IMG/VR virus record: IMGVR_UViG_3300042470_000788
Coordinates: 1-34,821 of that record
Strand: one strand, 5' to 3'
DNA length: 34,821 nucleotides
Origin: a virus
Within the stretch, counting starts at the first letter, position 1, and every line of letters begins with the position of its first letter. A model generated the notes under the pieces. It ran no database searches. It was not told the DNA's origin and saw only the letters and a list, made by a program, of their open reading frames with translations. Positions 15,460 to 23,750 of the stretch are shown here, piece by piece. The position numbers were made by a program, and so were the translations under genes.

Positions 15460-18176
15460 GTTATAATGGTAAATTTACACCACTTCAACTCAATGCGTTA
15501 AGTGGTTTGCTTAACAGTGTGGGATTGTGTATTAATCCACTAGTACGATCATTACAAGGAACATATGATCCTACCGTATCTCCACGATATGTACAAGGTA
15601 CTGTTACAAGTACAACCGTGTTACATGATTTGACTGCAGCCTTACCCTTAGTTAAAGGTATTGTACAGTATACAACATTTCGTGGTTTAATTAATATTGG
15701 TACAGGTACGATTCCTGCATTAGGTAATCGTAGACCTGAAACGTTTGCGAGAACTTATCCTGGAGAGCATGATCCATACCCACCACAAGAACCTGCTAAT
15801 CTAAAATATCCACAATATCCTAGCCCATATGTATCACCACATAGTCCTATAGCAGCTATGGATAATTATGCTTGGCTAACAGGTTGGACTAAAGATGAAT
15901 ATACCTATGCTACATTATTCAATCCTAGCGCATATAGTGATGCTGATGAATATTTTAAGTATGGATATATTGCTTGTCACGCTAGAGAAGCATATTATGA
16001 ATTTTGGAACTTAAAAGACGAAGCCAAACCTAACCATTATATTCGTTTATGTCGTAGTATTAGTCAACACAAAGGTTGGCGAGATGTTACTAATCAAACA
16101 ATCGCTAGTTTTAAAAATACAAAAGGTTTTTTAGATAACGCATATTCTAATATCAATGATTTAACTACTGCTGATATTGCAGGTTTAAGTTTGTCATTTA
16201 GGTTATTTGGTAATGATTTAATTGCCTTAGGTAACACAGTAAATTTAGCTGATATTGAATTTTTTGGTCAAGCAGATAAATTTTTATTACAATTACAAAG
16301 CGTCAATGCTGTTACTAATGCGTTAAAGTTAGCAATGTTATCGCAAGGATTAAGCACTGACGAAATTAATGCCATATTAAATGCTAAGATACCTGCAACA
16401 TTTACACAAATGAAGAAAATTTATGATGCAATGTTGCTTATACAAGGTCCTGATTTAGATGAAATTAAAGTAATTACCAATTGCCAAACACGTAATTTAA
16501 CCTCATTAGCTGATTTATTGAACATTCAAAAAATGTTCCCTAATTCATATCGTAGTCTTACTGTACCACGTTATAGTTTAGATACCATAGCCGTTAAAAT
16601 TTATGATTTTTTGTACGTCGATGGTGGCGTAAATTCACGCATACAAAATCATAGTGAGTATCTTGGTAACACAGTACCACCTGAAATTGCTATACCTGCT
16701 GCTGCATTTTCTTATGCCATGCAACAGGTAAAATATATTAAGCAAATGAATTTCCAAAAATTTGCACAAGCTGTAGCTCAACTTGAAGTCACTAATAAAG
16801 AGTTGCCATTAGTTAATAATAACGAAGGGGTCCCAGGCTCACGTGTAGCAGCAGACGAAGCACTATATCTAACTGCATTAGGTAGTGGTAATAGTGGTAC
16901 TTACACCATGGTAGATTTTATGGGTAATATTAGTGGTGACCAATATAACCCAATATATTTGGGAATTATTCCATTAATTCGTTCGTTGCAAACTCAATTA
17001 TTATTTTACATTTATCATTGTATCTATGCTATGGCACAAAGTATAGTTACTTATGGTTTAAATTTAACTCGTACCACACGTAATGATCCTCCATTTCCTG
17101 ATCCACCTTATCCACCACAATCAGGTACTTCAATTATTATGGCTGATACGTCAGGTGTAGCATGCGGACAATTTGCTTATGGTAGTGGTATAGGTAGTGG
17201 AACAATCATTATGAGTGTCAGTGGTTCTACCGTTGTTTTTAATCAGTCAGTGGGACCATTACCATCAAGCACACCTATCGAATTTCGTAATGAAGAAGGT
17301 TTGATTCAAAAAACTGCTGAAGCTAATGATGAAATTGCACGTATCGCAACCTACGGTGGTGCTACGATGGATCGATTGAATTATTTATGGGATGTGCTTG
17401 GTAGAATGTTATCATTGCAACAACGTGCGATACCATTTAGTGCACCCACACCACAACAAATTAGTCAAGGTACTAATCGTGTCGATTTGTATGAGTTTGT
17501 TCGACAATTAGAAATATGGGCAAATGACACACAATATAAAGAAATTGCTAGATCTATTGAAAACATATCAGATTTGACAACGTTAGCAGGACAAAGTATA
17601 GTAGCATTAATGCGTGAAGCACGTAATGCAACACGTGTAGGCACTGCAGGTGGTGTATTTGACAATGATGTAAATGATAGTATTAAAACCATGGCTGCTA
17701 GTGCAAGAGCAACAGTAACCAATGGTAAAGTAACAAGTGTTGAATTACTTAATGGTGGATCAGGTTATGATCCTGAAAACCCACCGCAAATTTATGTTAA
17801 TGGGGTAATACCACCAAGTGGAATCGCTCCTGTGTTAGAACCTGTATTGTCACAAGTTGGACAAAGACCAACAAGTGCAGCATTAGGTAACGCCCTCATG
17901 AACCCAGGTGCCTCTATCGTAGACATAAACATTAAGCACCCAGGCGCCAACCTACCCAACACTAATCCCGATGGAGAAGGAGGAATCGACTTAGTAATTC
18001 AAGATCCACCTGCACCTAGTCGTAAAGGTTACCCCCTTACCCCAGGTGTTATCCCTAACTACGATGTGATAAATACTATACCACCTGAGTTAGTTAGTGA
18101 ACCAACCTCAAGCTACACAGAAGATGAAGCTATTGAGGATGTCACAATTTGCAACTGTGAATGTTGGATAGTATAA
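15456..18176 (+). CDS. very large probable virion protein downstream of PAAR
   Basis: 906 residues, start ATGAG overlapping the PAAR stop. The N-terminus is Pro/Tyr-rich (YPGEHDPYPPQEPAN), the middle is mostly helical, and near residue 766 there is a beta motif NGGSGYDPENPPQIYVNG of the G-x-G-Y type seen in phage structural proteins. The end is Cys-rich (CNCECWIV). There is no enzyme motif. Coupling to the PAAR gene suggests a baseplate or spike-associated protein, or something carried with the spike (inference). About 60 codons before the end are noticeably richer in C-ending codons than the rest. Confidence 0.75.
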   Translation: MSYNGKFTPLQLNALSGLLNSVGLCINPLVRSLQGTYDPTVSPRYVQGTVTSTTVLHDLTAALPLVKGIVQYTTFRGLINIGTGTIPALGNRRPETFARTYPGEHDPYPPQEPANLKYPQYPSPYVSPHSPIAAMDNYAWLTGWTKDEYTYATLFNPSAYSDADEYFKYGYIACHAREAYYEFWNLKDEAKPNHYIRLCRSISQHKGWRDVTNQTIASFKNTKGFLDNAYSNINDLTTADIAGLSLSFRLFGNDLIALGNTVNLADIEFFGQADKFLLQLQSVNAVTNALKLAMLSQGLSTDEINAILNAKIPATFTQMKKIYDAMLLIQGPDLDEIKVITNCQTRNLTSLADLLNIQKMFPNSYRSLTVPRYSLDTIAVKIYDFLYVDGGVNSRIQNHSEYLGNTVPPEIAIPAAAFSYAMQQVKYIKQMNFQKFAQAVAQLEVTNKELPLVNNNEGVPGSRVAADEALYLTALGSGNSGTYTMVDFMGNISGDQYNPIYLGIIPLIRSLQTQLLFYIYHCIYAMAQSIVTYGLNLTRTTRNDPPFPDPPYPPQSGTSIIMADTSGVACGQFAYGSGIGSGTIIMSVSGSTVVFNQSVGPLPSSTPIEFRNEEGLIQKTAEANDEIARIATYGGATMDRLNYLWDVLGRMLSLQQRAIPFSAPTPQQISQGTNRVDLYEFVRQLEIWANDTQYKEIARSIENISDLTTLAGQSIVALMREARNATRVGTAGGVFDNDVNDSIKTMAASARATVTNGKVTSVELLNGGSGYDPENPPQIYVNGVIPPSGIAPVLEPVLSQVGQRPTSAALGNALMNPGASIVDINIKHPGANLPNTNPDGEGGIDLVIQDPPAPSRKGYPLTPGVIPNYDVINTIPPELVSEPTSSYTEDEAIEDVTICNCECWIV

Positions 18177-18192
18177 TATAGTTGCAGTTTAA

Positions 18193-18214
18193 GAAAATCT
18201 AGCTGTAGATTTTC
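18193..18214 (+). repeat. perfect inverted repeat in lysin leader
   Basis: GAAAATCTA (18193-18201), loop GCTG, TAGATTTTC (18206-18214): a 9-bp stem without a following T-run, so not a classical terminator. It lies 7 bases upstream of the lysin Shine-Dalgarno (AAAGGAG, 18221-18227) and may act as an RNA processing or stability hairpin. Confidence 0.6.
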
Positions 18215-18234
18215 AGTAAGAAAGGAGTGAATAA

Positions 18235-18885
18235 ATGCTTATAATAAGCAATATAAGACTAATTTCCTTATTGATACCGTTAGCACTAGCTTTACAGTTG
18301 TATCAACCGAAATTATTACTAAATTCTCCACTTGTGGATGAATCTGTTGAACATGTAGCTACTGAAATTGCCCAAACAGTTCAGGAAGTTACAAAGGTTG
18401 TAAAGAATAATCCTGTTATTAAAACAATAACACAGGATCAAATTCGATGCCTAGCTACAAATATTTACTATGAAGCAGGTAATGAACCTTATCAAGGTAA
18501 GGTGGCTGTTGCACGTGTTGTTATTAATCGTGTACTACATGGCTATGGAAGTACACCATGTAAGGTAGTTTATGCACAGCATAATGTACCTGACCCTACT
18601 CAACCTGAATTTTACAAGAAGTTATGTCAGTTTAGTTGGGTGTGTGAAGGTAAATCTACACCTAATGTGAATAGCGTATCTTACAAAAATGCAGAAGAAA
18701 TTGCACGTAAAGTTCTTACAGAAAATTATGGACATGATATTATTCCAAATAACGTTCTATATTTTCATGCGGTTTATGTAAATCCACAGTGGACCTATCA
18801 TAAATTAAAACGTATTGGTAACCATATCTTTTACACTAAGGGTAAGGAAAAAAAGATTGAGAATAGCACCACTAAGGAGATTTAA
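18235..18885 (+). CDS. cell-wall hydrolase (SleB-type endolysin) with signal anchor
   Basis: 216 residues. Residues 5-24 form a hydrophobic segment after MLIISNIRL, suggesting a signal-anchor or signal-arrest sequence, so export by the host Sec system before activation is likely. The catalytic domain (about 65-200) matches Hydrolase_2/SleB: LATNIYYEAGNEP with the expected catalytic Glu at E80, then AVARVVINRV, FSWVC and LYFHAVYVNPQW. It would cut peptidoglycan in late infection. Strong AAAGGAG Shine-Dalgarno, 7 bases before ATG. The following gene encodes a membrane protein. Confidence 0.9.
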   Translation: MLIISNIRLISLLIPLALALQLYQPKLLLNSPLVDESVEHVATEIAQTVQEVTKVVKNNPVIKTITQDQIRCLATNIYYEAGNEPYQGKVAVARVVINRVLHGYGSTPCKVVYAQHNVPDPTQPEFYKKLCQFSWVCEGKSTPNVNSVSYKNAEEIARKVLTENYGHDIIPNNVLYFHAVYVNPQWTYHKLKRIGNHIFYTKGKEKKIENSTTKEI

Positions 18886-18886
18886 T

Positions 18887-19123
18887 ATGAGACAGCTTAA
18901 CACAAACGTTATTGTGGGTTTAGTTGGTATGGGTTTTATATTAGCTGTAATTATTGCATCACCATTTGCACTAATGTGGTCATGGAATGTTTTGTTTAAT
19001 AAATTGTTGGTACTTGAATATACCTTTGAAAATTGGGTAGCAGTATCTATTTTTATGTGGGCTTTTGGATTATTAAAATTAGACTTTACCCATATAAATA
19101 ATAAACATGGAACCTTCCGTTAA
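18887..19123 (+). CDS. small two-segment membrane protein (holin candidate)
   Basis: 78 residues. ATG 18887 is chosen because an AAGGAG Shine-Dalgarno lies 8 bases before it; upstream in-frame codons fall inside the lysin. Two hydrophobic segments, about 9-30 (IVGLVGMGFILAVIIASPFA) and about 45-62 (NWVAVSIFMWAFGLL), with a polar C-terminal tail. The WSWNVLF..EYTFENW pattern resembles a family of short phage membrane proteins of unknown role. Position directly after the lysin makes a holin or lysis role possible; the segments alone do not prove it. Confidence 0.7.
   Translation: MRQLNTNVIVGLVGMGFILAVIIASPFALMWSWNVLFNKLLVLEYTFENWVAVSIFMWAFGLLKLDFTHINNKHGTFR
19093..19100 (+). promoter_or_regulatory. 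late-like TATAAATA, 6 bases before ATG 19107
   Basis: Exact TATAAATA inside the end of the membrane-protein gene, followed by ATAAAC and the ATG. Spacing is 6, one base more than the 5-base group elsewhere. Confidence 0.5.
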
Positions 19124-19502
19124 ACATAATTTAGAGCATGATATAATAAAGTCACCTTGGTTTCTAGAAAAATTAGAAAACAGGGTGTATGCTCAAAATT
19201 TGTATGCTGCAATATGTAATAACAGGTTTTTTAAACTAGACGATACATTTTCTATTTTAAAAGATGAGTCTAACTGGACTGCATCATGGAGAAGCGCAGG
19301 TGAGATTGTAGCTAGATTACGTAATCGTAAAGAAGATTATCTAGACTACTATTGTAGTGGCATCAATGATGTTGGTACATTCTCTAATTGGAATGAATTT
19401 GAAAAAGCTGTTGTTTCAGGATTTGTTGAGGAAAGTGTAGTAACCGATGAAATCAGAGCAGATTTAGAAAAAATTGGTTGGATAGTTAAATCGTACGATT
19501 AA
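19107..19502 (+). CDS. conserved-looking phage protein, unknown
   Basis: 131 residues. It contains a recognisable phage-type pattern: LYAAICNNRFF, NWTASWRSAGEIVARLR, EDYLDYYCSGI and VTDEIRADLEKIGW at the end. I have seen this arrangement only in proteins of unknown function from many tailed phages. It starts 16 bases before the membrane gene's stop and ends with a 4-base tail-to-tail overlap with the minus-strand PP-loop gene. Soluble, no metal-site pattern. Confidence 0.8.
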   Translation: MEPSVKHNLEHDIIKSPWFLEKLENRVYAQNLYAAICNNRFFKLDDTFSILKDESNWTASWRSAGEIVARLRNRKEDYLDYYCSGINDVGTFSNWNEFEKAVVSGFVEESVVTDEIRADLEKIGWIVKSYD

Positions 19503-20404
19503 AATATATCATTGGTACCAACTTCTCCATCAATAAGCTTAGCAAAGTTATTATTCCATTTAATCACAGACTTGTATTCACCATACTTTTCAACTAAATC
19601 ACGATTGAGTTTTTTAGGATTCCATAATAGTAATTCTAAATTTTCCCACCCATAGCTTCGTTTTCTAATATCTAAGTAACCATATCCTAAATCAATTGCC
19701 ATATTATGTTTTAAAATAGGTATTTTTCTAAACGTACCATCAGCAACATCATGCTCATATATCCTATGATGTGATTCTATAAAGAACTTACAACTTTCTG
19801 TACTATGACCTAACATATTCCCAATACCATGAATACCTTTGTCCTTCATATATAAGTCATAACAATTATAATTGTATCGTTGTGGACTATATATTTTCTT
19901 TTCAATCCAAGGCCAAAAATAATCACCACCAAGTACAGGAAATCCACTTAATTGTTCCACTAACCAAAAATGTGTGGCAACGTGAAACTGTGAAATTCCG
20001 TATGGGTCCAAATAATCAGCATATTGAATTTCAAAAAACTTTTCTATATCTAAATCAATGATAGTATGATTTATTTTATTTTTACGACAAAATTTCTCGC
20101 TATAGTATAAATCATGTGTGTTGATAGGATAACTGTTTAATAAAAACCGTAACGTATATGCACGTAAGGGTACATTTTGTTTTTTCAAACTAATGATAGT
20201 CATTTCACTATCTACCCCACCGCTATATAATATATCAACATACTTAGTTTGTTTCTGTGACACATGATCAGCTAACACCTCATGAATCGTTTGATATTGG
20301 GTTTGCTCAACATCAAGTAATTCTAAGGTAAAAGTGTGTGTATCATAATCAAGCGTTGCGTAGCGATAATTATTTTTACCACTGTACCAAATTTTATTAT
20401 CCAT
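19499..20404 (-). CDS. PP-loop ATPase (asparagine-synthetase/QueC-like)
   Basis: 301 residues. The ATP-pyrophosphatase signature SGGVDS is at 61-66 (DILYSGGVDSEMTIISL), followed by a Rossmann-like segment. Such enzymes adenylate a carboxylate or carbonyl and let an amine or thiol attack it (Asn synthase, QueC, tRNA thiolases). There is no N-terminal glutaminase domain, so ammonia or another amine would be the nucleophile if it were Asn-synthase-like. It overlaps the SGNH-like gene by 8 bases in a minus-strand operon. Substrate unknown. Confidence 0.72.
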   Translation of the reverse strand: MDNKIWYSGKNNYRYATLDYDTHTFTLELLDVEQTQYQTIHEVLADHVSQKQTKYVDILYSGGVDSEMTIISLKKQNVPLRAYTLRFLLNSYPINTHDLYYSEKFCRKNKINHTIIDLDIEKFFEIQYADYLDPYGISQFHVATHFWLVEQLSGFPVLGGDYFWPWIEKKIYSPQRYNYNCYDLYMKDKGIHGIGNMLGHSTESCKFFIESHHRIYEHDVADGTFRKIPILKHNMAIDLGYGYLDIRKRSYGWENLELLLWNPKKLNRDLVEKYGEYKSVIKWNNNFAKLIDGEVGTNDIF

Positions 20405-21206
20405 GTTTGAGTTGCCAATATCTTTTTAAAAATGATTCTGCTAATAATTGTTGTGTTTGGGGGCCTGGGGAGAAATCAGGATGTATATCCTTAGCCTTTA
20501 TATAAGGTAAAAACATATCTTGTATATTCATCCTGTTTATAGCATTTTCATAAAATGGTCGTAAGAATGGCATCACAGGTTGGCTTGAGCTTGGTGCACA
20601 AATAAGTTTAAACCCATAATGCCTTTTTAATGCAAGAAGTTGATCCATAATTAAACAAAATCTATCTGTTAAAAATTCAATATCAGTAAGCTTGATTGAC
20701 ATTTTTGCAATTTGTATTTTTGCACTTTCAAATAAATCGTTACTAATAATTTTATGGTAATGATAATACTTTACACGCTCAATACTTTGACCACCTACCT
20801 CAAGCAAATTATGATCATTACAGTTTGTTCCATAATCCCCAATAATTACTTCTTCCCATTTATTATTCTTATATACTGCGGTGTAGTGTTGTTGTACCGT
20901 AAATATAACTGTTTCAGGTGTGCCAAATTCTTTTAAGTATGAAACAAAATATCCCAACATTGTACCAATACCAACACTTGGACCACCAATACTTATATTT
21001 TTTGTACTAAGCTTTTTGGAAACAATATCGCTCCATCTTAATTCAAAAGGATCTTTGCGCACACCTGTGATATCACAAGATCCTACATATACTATATCAT
21101 TTAATGCTAGCTCATCACCTACAAATCCACGACTGTTTCTTTCACTTACAATACAGTCAAAGTCCATATAATCATACATCCAAAGATGTTTCCACTGAGT
21201 TATCAT
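20397..21206 (-). CDS. SGNH-hydrolase-like protein with Cys at the nucleophile position
   Basis: 269 residues. Near residue 42 the sequence VGSCDITGV aligns with the block I GDS of SGNH esterases, putting Cys44 where the Ser nucleophile normally is. The C-terminal DIHPDFSPGP resembles block V (D and H, here D-x-H). This fold removes or adds acyl groups on sugars and lipids. Whether it is an active Cys-type enzyme, a transferase or a dead relative cannot be told. It is first in the two-gene minus operon with the PP-loop ATPase. Confidence 0.6.
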   Translation of the reverse strand: MITQWKHLWMYDYMDFDCIVSERNSRGFVGDELALNDIVYVGSCDITGVRKDPFELRWSDIVSKKLSTKNISIGGPSVGIGTMLGYFVSYLKEFGTPETVIFTVQQHYTAVYKNNKWEEVIIGDYGTNCNDHNLLEVGGQSIERVKYYHYHKIISNDLFESAKIQIAKMSIKLTDIEFLTDRFCLIMDQLLALKRHYGFKLICAPSSSQPVMPFLRPFYENAINRMNIQDMFLPYIKAKDIHPDFSPGPQTQQLLAESFLKRYWQLKHG

Positions 21207-21209
21207 AGT

Positions 21210-21217
21210 AATAAATA
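21210..21217 (+). promoter_or_regulatory. late-like AATAAATA in divergent gap
   Basis: One base from TATAAATA, 14 bases before the preferred ATG at 21232 and 2 bases before an alternative ATG at 21220. If transcription begins about 6 bases past the element, the mRNA would start near 21223, which excludes ATG 21220 and favours 21232. Confidence 0.4.
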
Positions 21218-21231
21218 ATATGAGATTATTT

Positions 21232-21852
21232 ATGAATACGGTATTGTATAAGAAATTAACAGTAAGCTATGCTGATGAATTACAATATCAGATGCAACAT
21301 GCATTCACTATACTGCTTCAAGGTAAACTAAGGTTAAATTCTACAGTATCATTTCAACACATTAAAAATAAAACATATTATGATTTAACTGTAGAAGATT
21401 TACCTATTGCATCGCATGTTGATAAGGATGTTTTTGTTGATTCAATTCCATTGTTTAAAAGATTTTTAAATGATTTTAATTTAGAAATATATCTTATAAC
21501 ACTGCTTGCGATTAGTAATGACATGGGAATACACTGTGATTTATCTCAACCATATGAATCGTATCATGATTTTTTACTTAATCCTCCTGCGATAAAGTCT
21601 GCTATTATTTTTCCTGTTTATCATACTACCGATAGTAAAACTGTATTTTATAAGCCAAAACATGAACCCACTTATTACAAAAGTGAAATTGGAAGGGTTA
21701 TAAGTTTTAATAAAAATGATGTAGATGAAATTGGTAACTTTGTAGTTGATGATATATATGCATTGCGAGTAGATGTACCTCATGGTGTCACCAAATACGA
21801 TTTACAACCTCGTGTTGTCTACAGTGTAAAGTTTAAAACTAACGTGTTATAA
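21232..21852 (+). CDS. Fe(II)/2-oxoglutarate oxygenase-like paralogue 1 of 4
   Basis: 206 residues from ATG 21232 (210 if ATG 21220 is used). The shorter start matches the N-terminal length of paralogues 2 and 3 (a ...Y.ADELQYQM-type block). The metal/cosubstrate signature is H101-x-D103 in GIHCDLS, H184 in VPHGVTKY and R194 in PRVVYSVKF, within a double-stranded beta-helix pattern (AIIFPVYHTTDSKTVFYKP). It resembles aspartyl/asparaginyl beta-hydroxylases more than prolyl hydroxylases. Start of an array of four tandem copies; substrate unknown. Confidence 0.78.
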   Translation: MNTVLYKKLTVSYADELQYQMQHAFTILLQGKLRLNSTVSFQHIKNKTYYDLTVEDLPIASHVDKDVFVDSIPLFKRFLNDFNLEIYLITLLAISNDMGIHCDLSQPYESYHDFLLNPPAIKSAIIFPVYHTTDSKTVFYKPKHEPTYYKSEIGRVISFNKNDVDEIGNFVVDDIYALRVDVPHGVTKYDLQPRVVYSVKFKTNVL

Positions 21853-21855
21853 ATA
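21848..21855 (+). promoter_or_regulatory. late promoter TATAAATA, 5 bases before ATG
   Basis: Exact T4 late consensus, containing the TAA stop of the upstream gene, followed by ATCCT and ATG 21861. Predicted transcription start coincides with the A of the ATG. Confidence 0.6.
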
Positions 21856-21860
21856 ATCCT

Positions 21861-22514
21861 ATGATTAAATATCACAATAAATTTAAAATTGACACTGTGT
21901 ATTGGCAAGATTTACAATCACAAATGCGTGAAGCATTAGATAAGTTTTTATTAAATGAAATTGCTGCACTACCACAACAAGAAGGAAAAATCAAGCATAT
22001 TAATTCTAGAGGTAAACGATTTATTGACTTGACTGATGAAGATTTACCAATTACAAGTTATGCTTCAGGTGAAAACTTTGTAAAGGTAGTACCACTAATA
22101 AAACATTTTTGCAAACAATATGATTTAGAAGTATCCTCAGTAACAATTCCTATATTAAAAGAAAAGATGACTATTCATGTAGATTCATCGTACGGTGTAG
22201 AATCATATGAAGCTTACAGAAAAAAATTGCCACCTTTAATCAATTCGGTATGTTTTCCAACATATAACACTGAAAATACTGAAACAGTTATCTATGATAT
22301 TATATATCCTGAAAGCTACTATGCCACCCGTCCAGGCAAACGAACTCTTATCTTTCAAAAAGACGAACTAAAAGAAATTGATCGCTTTACAATAGACTAT
22401 CCATGTGTCATGAGAATAGATTTACCACATGGTGTTGATATTCACCACGATAAAATTAGATCATTGTTTAGTATAAAATTCAACAAAAACCCACTTATAT
22501 TATACGAACTATGA
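21861..22514 (+). CDS. Fe(II)/2-oxoglutarate oxygenase-like paralogue 2 of 4
   Basis: 217 residues. Signature H106-x-D108 (TIHVDSSYG), H190 (LPHGVDIH) and R200 (KIRSLFSIKF), with a spacing of 10 from His to Arg, the same as copies 1, 3 and 4. N-terminal block YWQDLQSQMREALDKF and the 'DLTDEDLPITSY' segment recur in copies 1 and 3. The start lies 5 bases after an exact TATAAATA; no Shine-Dalgarno can be seen. It overlaps copy 3 by 4 bases (ATGA). Confidence 0.8.
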   Translation: MIKYHNKFKIDTVYWQDLQSQMREALDKFLLNEIAALPQQEGKIKHINSRGKRFIDLTDEDLPITSYASGENFVKVVPLIKHFCKQYDLEVSSVTIPILKEKMTIHVDSSYGVESYEAYRKKLPPLINSVCFPTYNTENTETVIYDIIYPESYYATRPGKRTLIFQKDELKEIDRFTIDYPCVMRIDLPHGVDIHHDKIRSLFSIKFNKNPLILYEL

Positions 22515-23164
22515 AATTATACAATACAATACATCTTGAAGAATCTTATTGGGATACTCTGCAAAAAGAAATGCAATTATCGGTTGATGATTTTCTATTG
22601 AACAGAAATAAAGCATTACTACTCAACGAAAATACTGAACATAAACATATTAATGAAATAAACAAACCATTTACTAATTTAACTACTGACGATTTACCAA
22701 TTTATTCTTATATTGATGAAACAAATTTCTTAAAAAGTGTGCCAAGTTTTGAGAAGTTTTTATTTGATAACAATCTGCAAATTAAAGTAGTATTGCTTAA
22801 TTTGTCATTAAATTTAAAAGTACATGTTGATCACTCTGCAGCTTATAATTCATATGAGGAGTATGTTAAAAACTTACCTGAAATACAAACTGCCATATGT
22901 TTTCCAATTTACAATACAGAAGATAGTTATACCACATTTTACGAACCTGTTCATTCTAATTCATTTTATAAAAAATATCAAAATAAAACATTGTTATTTG
23001 AAGATAACTATAGTATAAGAAAGATTGATGAATTTACATTGACGCAACCAACAATTATGAAAATTACAGTGCCACACGGTGTACATAGTAACTCCAATAA
23101 ACCTAGAGCAGTATATAGTATACGATTCAAACGTAATCCATGGGAACTATTTGATGAAAGATAA
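22511..23164 (+). CDS. Fe(II)/2-oxoglutarate oxygenase-like paralogue 3 of 4
   Basis: 217 residues. Signature H105-x-D107 (KVHVDHSA), H189 (VPHGVHSN) and R199 (PRAVYSIRF). It shares the NLTTDDLPIYSY segment and the 'Y(N/H)T(E/T)' barrel strand with copies 1 and 2. It starts with ATGA over the upstream stop and overlaps copy 4 by 11 bases, so copies 2-4 form one translationally coupled unit. Divergence between copies is high, implying old duplications or separate substrates. Confidence 0.8.
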   Translation: MKLYNTIHLEESYWDTLQKEMQLSVDDFLLNRNKALLLNENTEHKHINEINKPFTNLTTDDLPIYSYIDETNFLKSVPSFEKFLFDNNLQIKVVLLNLSLNLKVHVDHSAAYNSYEEYVKNLPEIQTAICFPIYNTEDSYTTFYEPVHSNSFYKKYQNKTLLFEDNYSIRKIDEFTLTQPTIMKITVPHGVHSNSNKPRAVYSIRFKRNPWELFDER

Positions 23165-23750
23165 TTACTATGCCTATGTTCCAATTGACGAACATATCTT
23201 TAATACTGTAAACGATCAAATGTTAGCTTTTGCTAAGAAAAAATTTGGCGAAAATTTTGATCAATTACCTGAAAATAAATTCTCAATATTTTTAGAAATT
23301 TATGGCGAAGAATTTTTTGCAGAATGTCCATTACTTAAAGAATGGTTAGCCTCACAATATTTAGAGTTACATTTATCTACACTTATTGCAGCCACTGAAA
23401 TACATGCACATATTGATTATACTAGTGAATGGCATCATATCTATAAATTACCTAATGGTGAATTTCCAAAATTAGTATTAATATGGCCTATACATAATTG
23501 TGAACATAGTGAAGGGTTTCATTATCGTTTTAAAGATGATTATGATGGACATGTCATACTTGGTAAAAGTAAAACACATGTGTATCGATACTCAGACTTA
23601 GTGCAAATTACTGATGCATCCTATAAGTTCAAACCAAATCAACTGATCATTATTCGTGCTGATGTACCACATGCAGTAAAACATTATGATACAAAACCTA
23701 GAATAGTTGCTGCCCTACGATTTAAAGAAGATCCTTGGCATCTTATGTAA
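23154..23750 (+). CDS. Fe(II)/2-oxoglutarate oxygenase-like paralogue 4 of 4
   Basis: 198 residues from ATG 23154; an upstream GTG-type extension would lie in copy 3 and is not needed. Signature H86-x-D88 (HAHIDYT), H173 (VPHAVKHY) and R183 (PRIVAALRF), again with His-to-Arg spacing of 10. It is the most divergent copy: the N-terminus (YYAYVPIDEHIFNTVNDQM) lacks the DLP segment. It ends tail-to-tail with the minus-strand GNAT gene, overlapping by 8 bases, with no terminator seen. Confidence 0.8.
   Translation: MKDNYYAYVPIDEHIFNTVNDQMLAFAKKKFGENFDQLPENKFSIFLEIYGEEFFAECPLLKEWLASQYLELHLSTLIAATEIHAHIDYTSEWHHIYKLPNGEFPKLVLIWPIHNCEHSEGFHYRFKDDYDGHVILGKSKTHVYRYSDLVQITDASYKFKPNQLIIIRADVPHAVKHYDTKPRIVAALRFKEDPWHLM

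Noticed and set aside
18193-18214. Rho-independent terminator before the lysin
   Set aside because: The stem is good, but no T-run follows on the plus strand.
23079-23153. Upstream extension of paralogue 4
   Set aside because: It would overlap paralogue 3 by a further 75 bases from a non-ATG start; ATG 23154 gives the usual short overlap.
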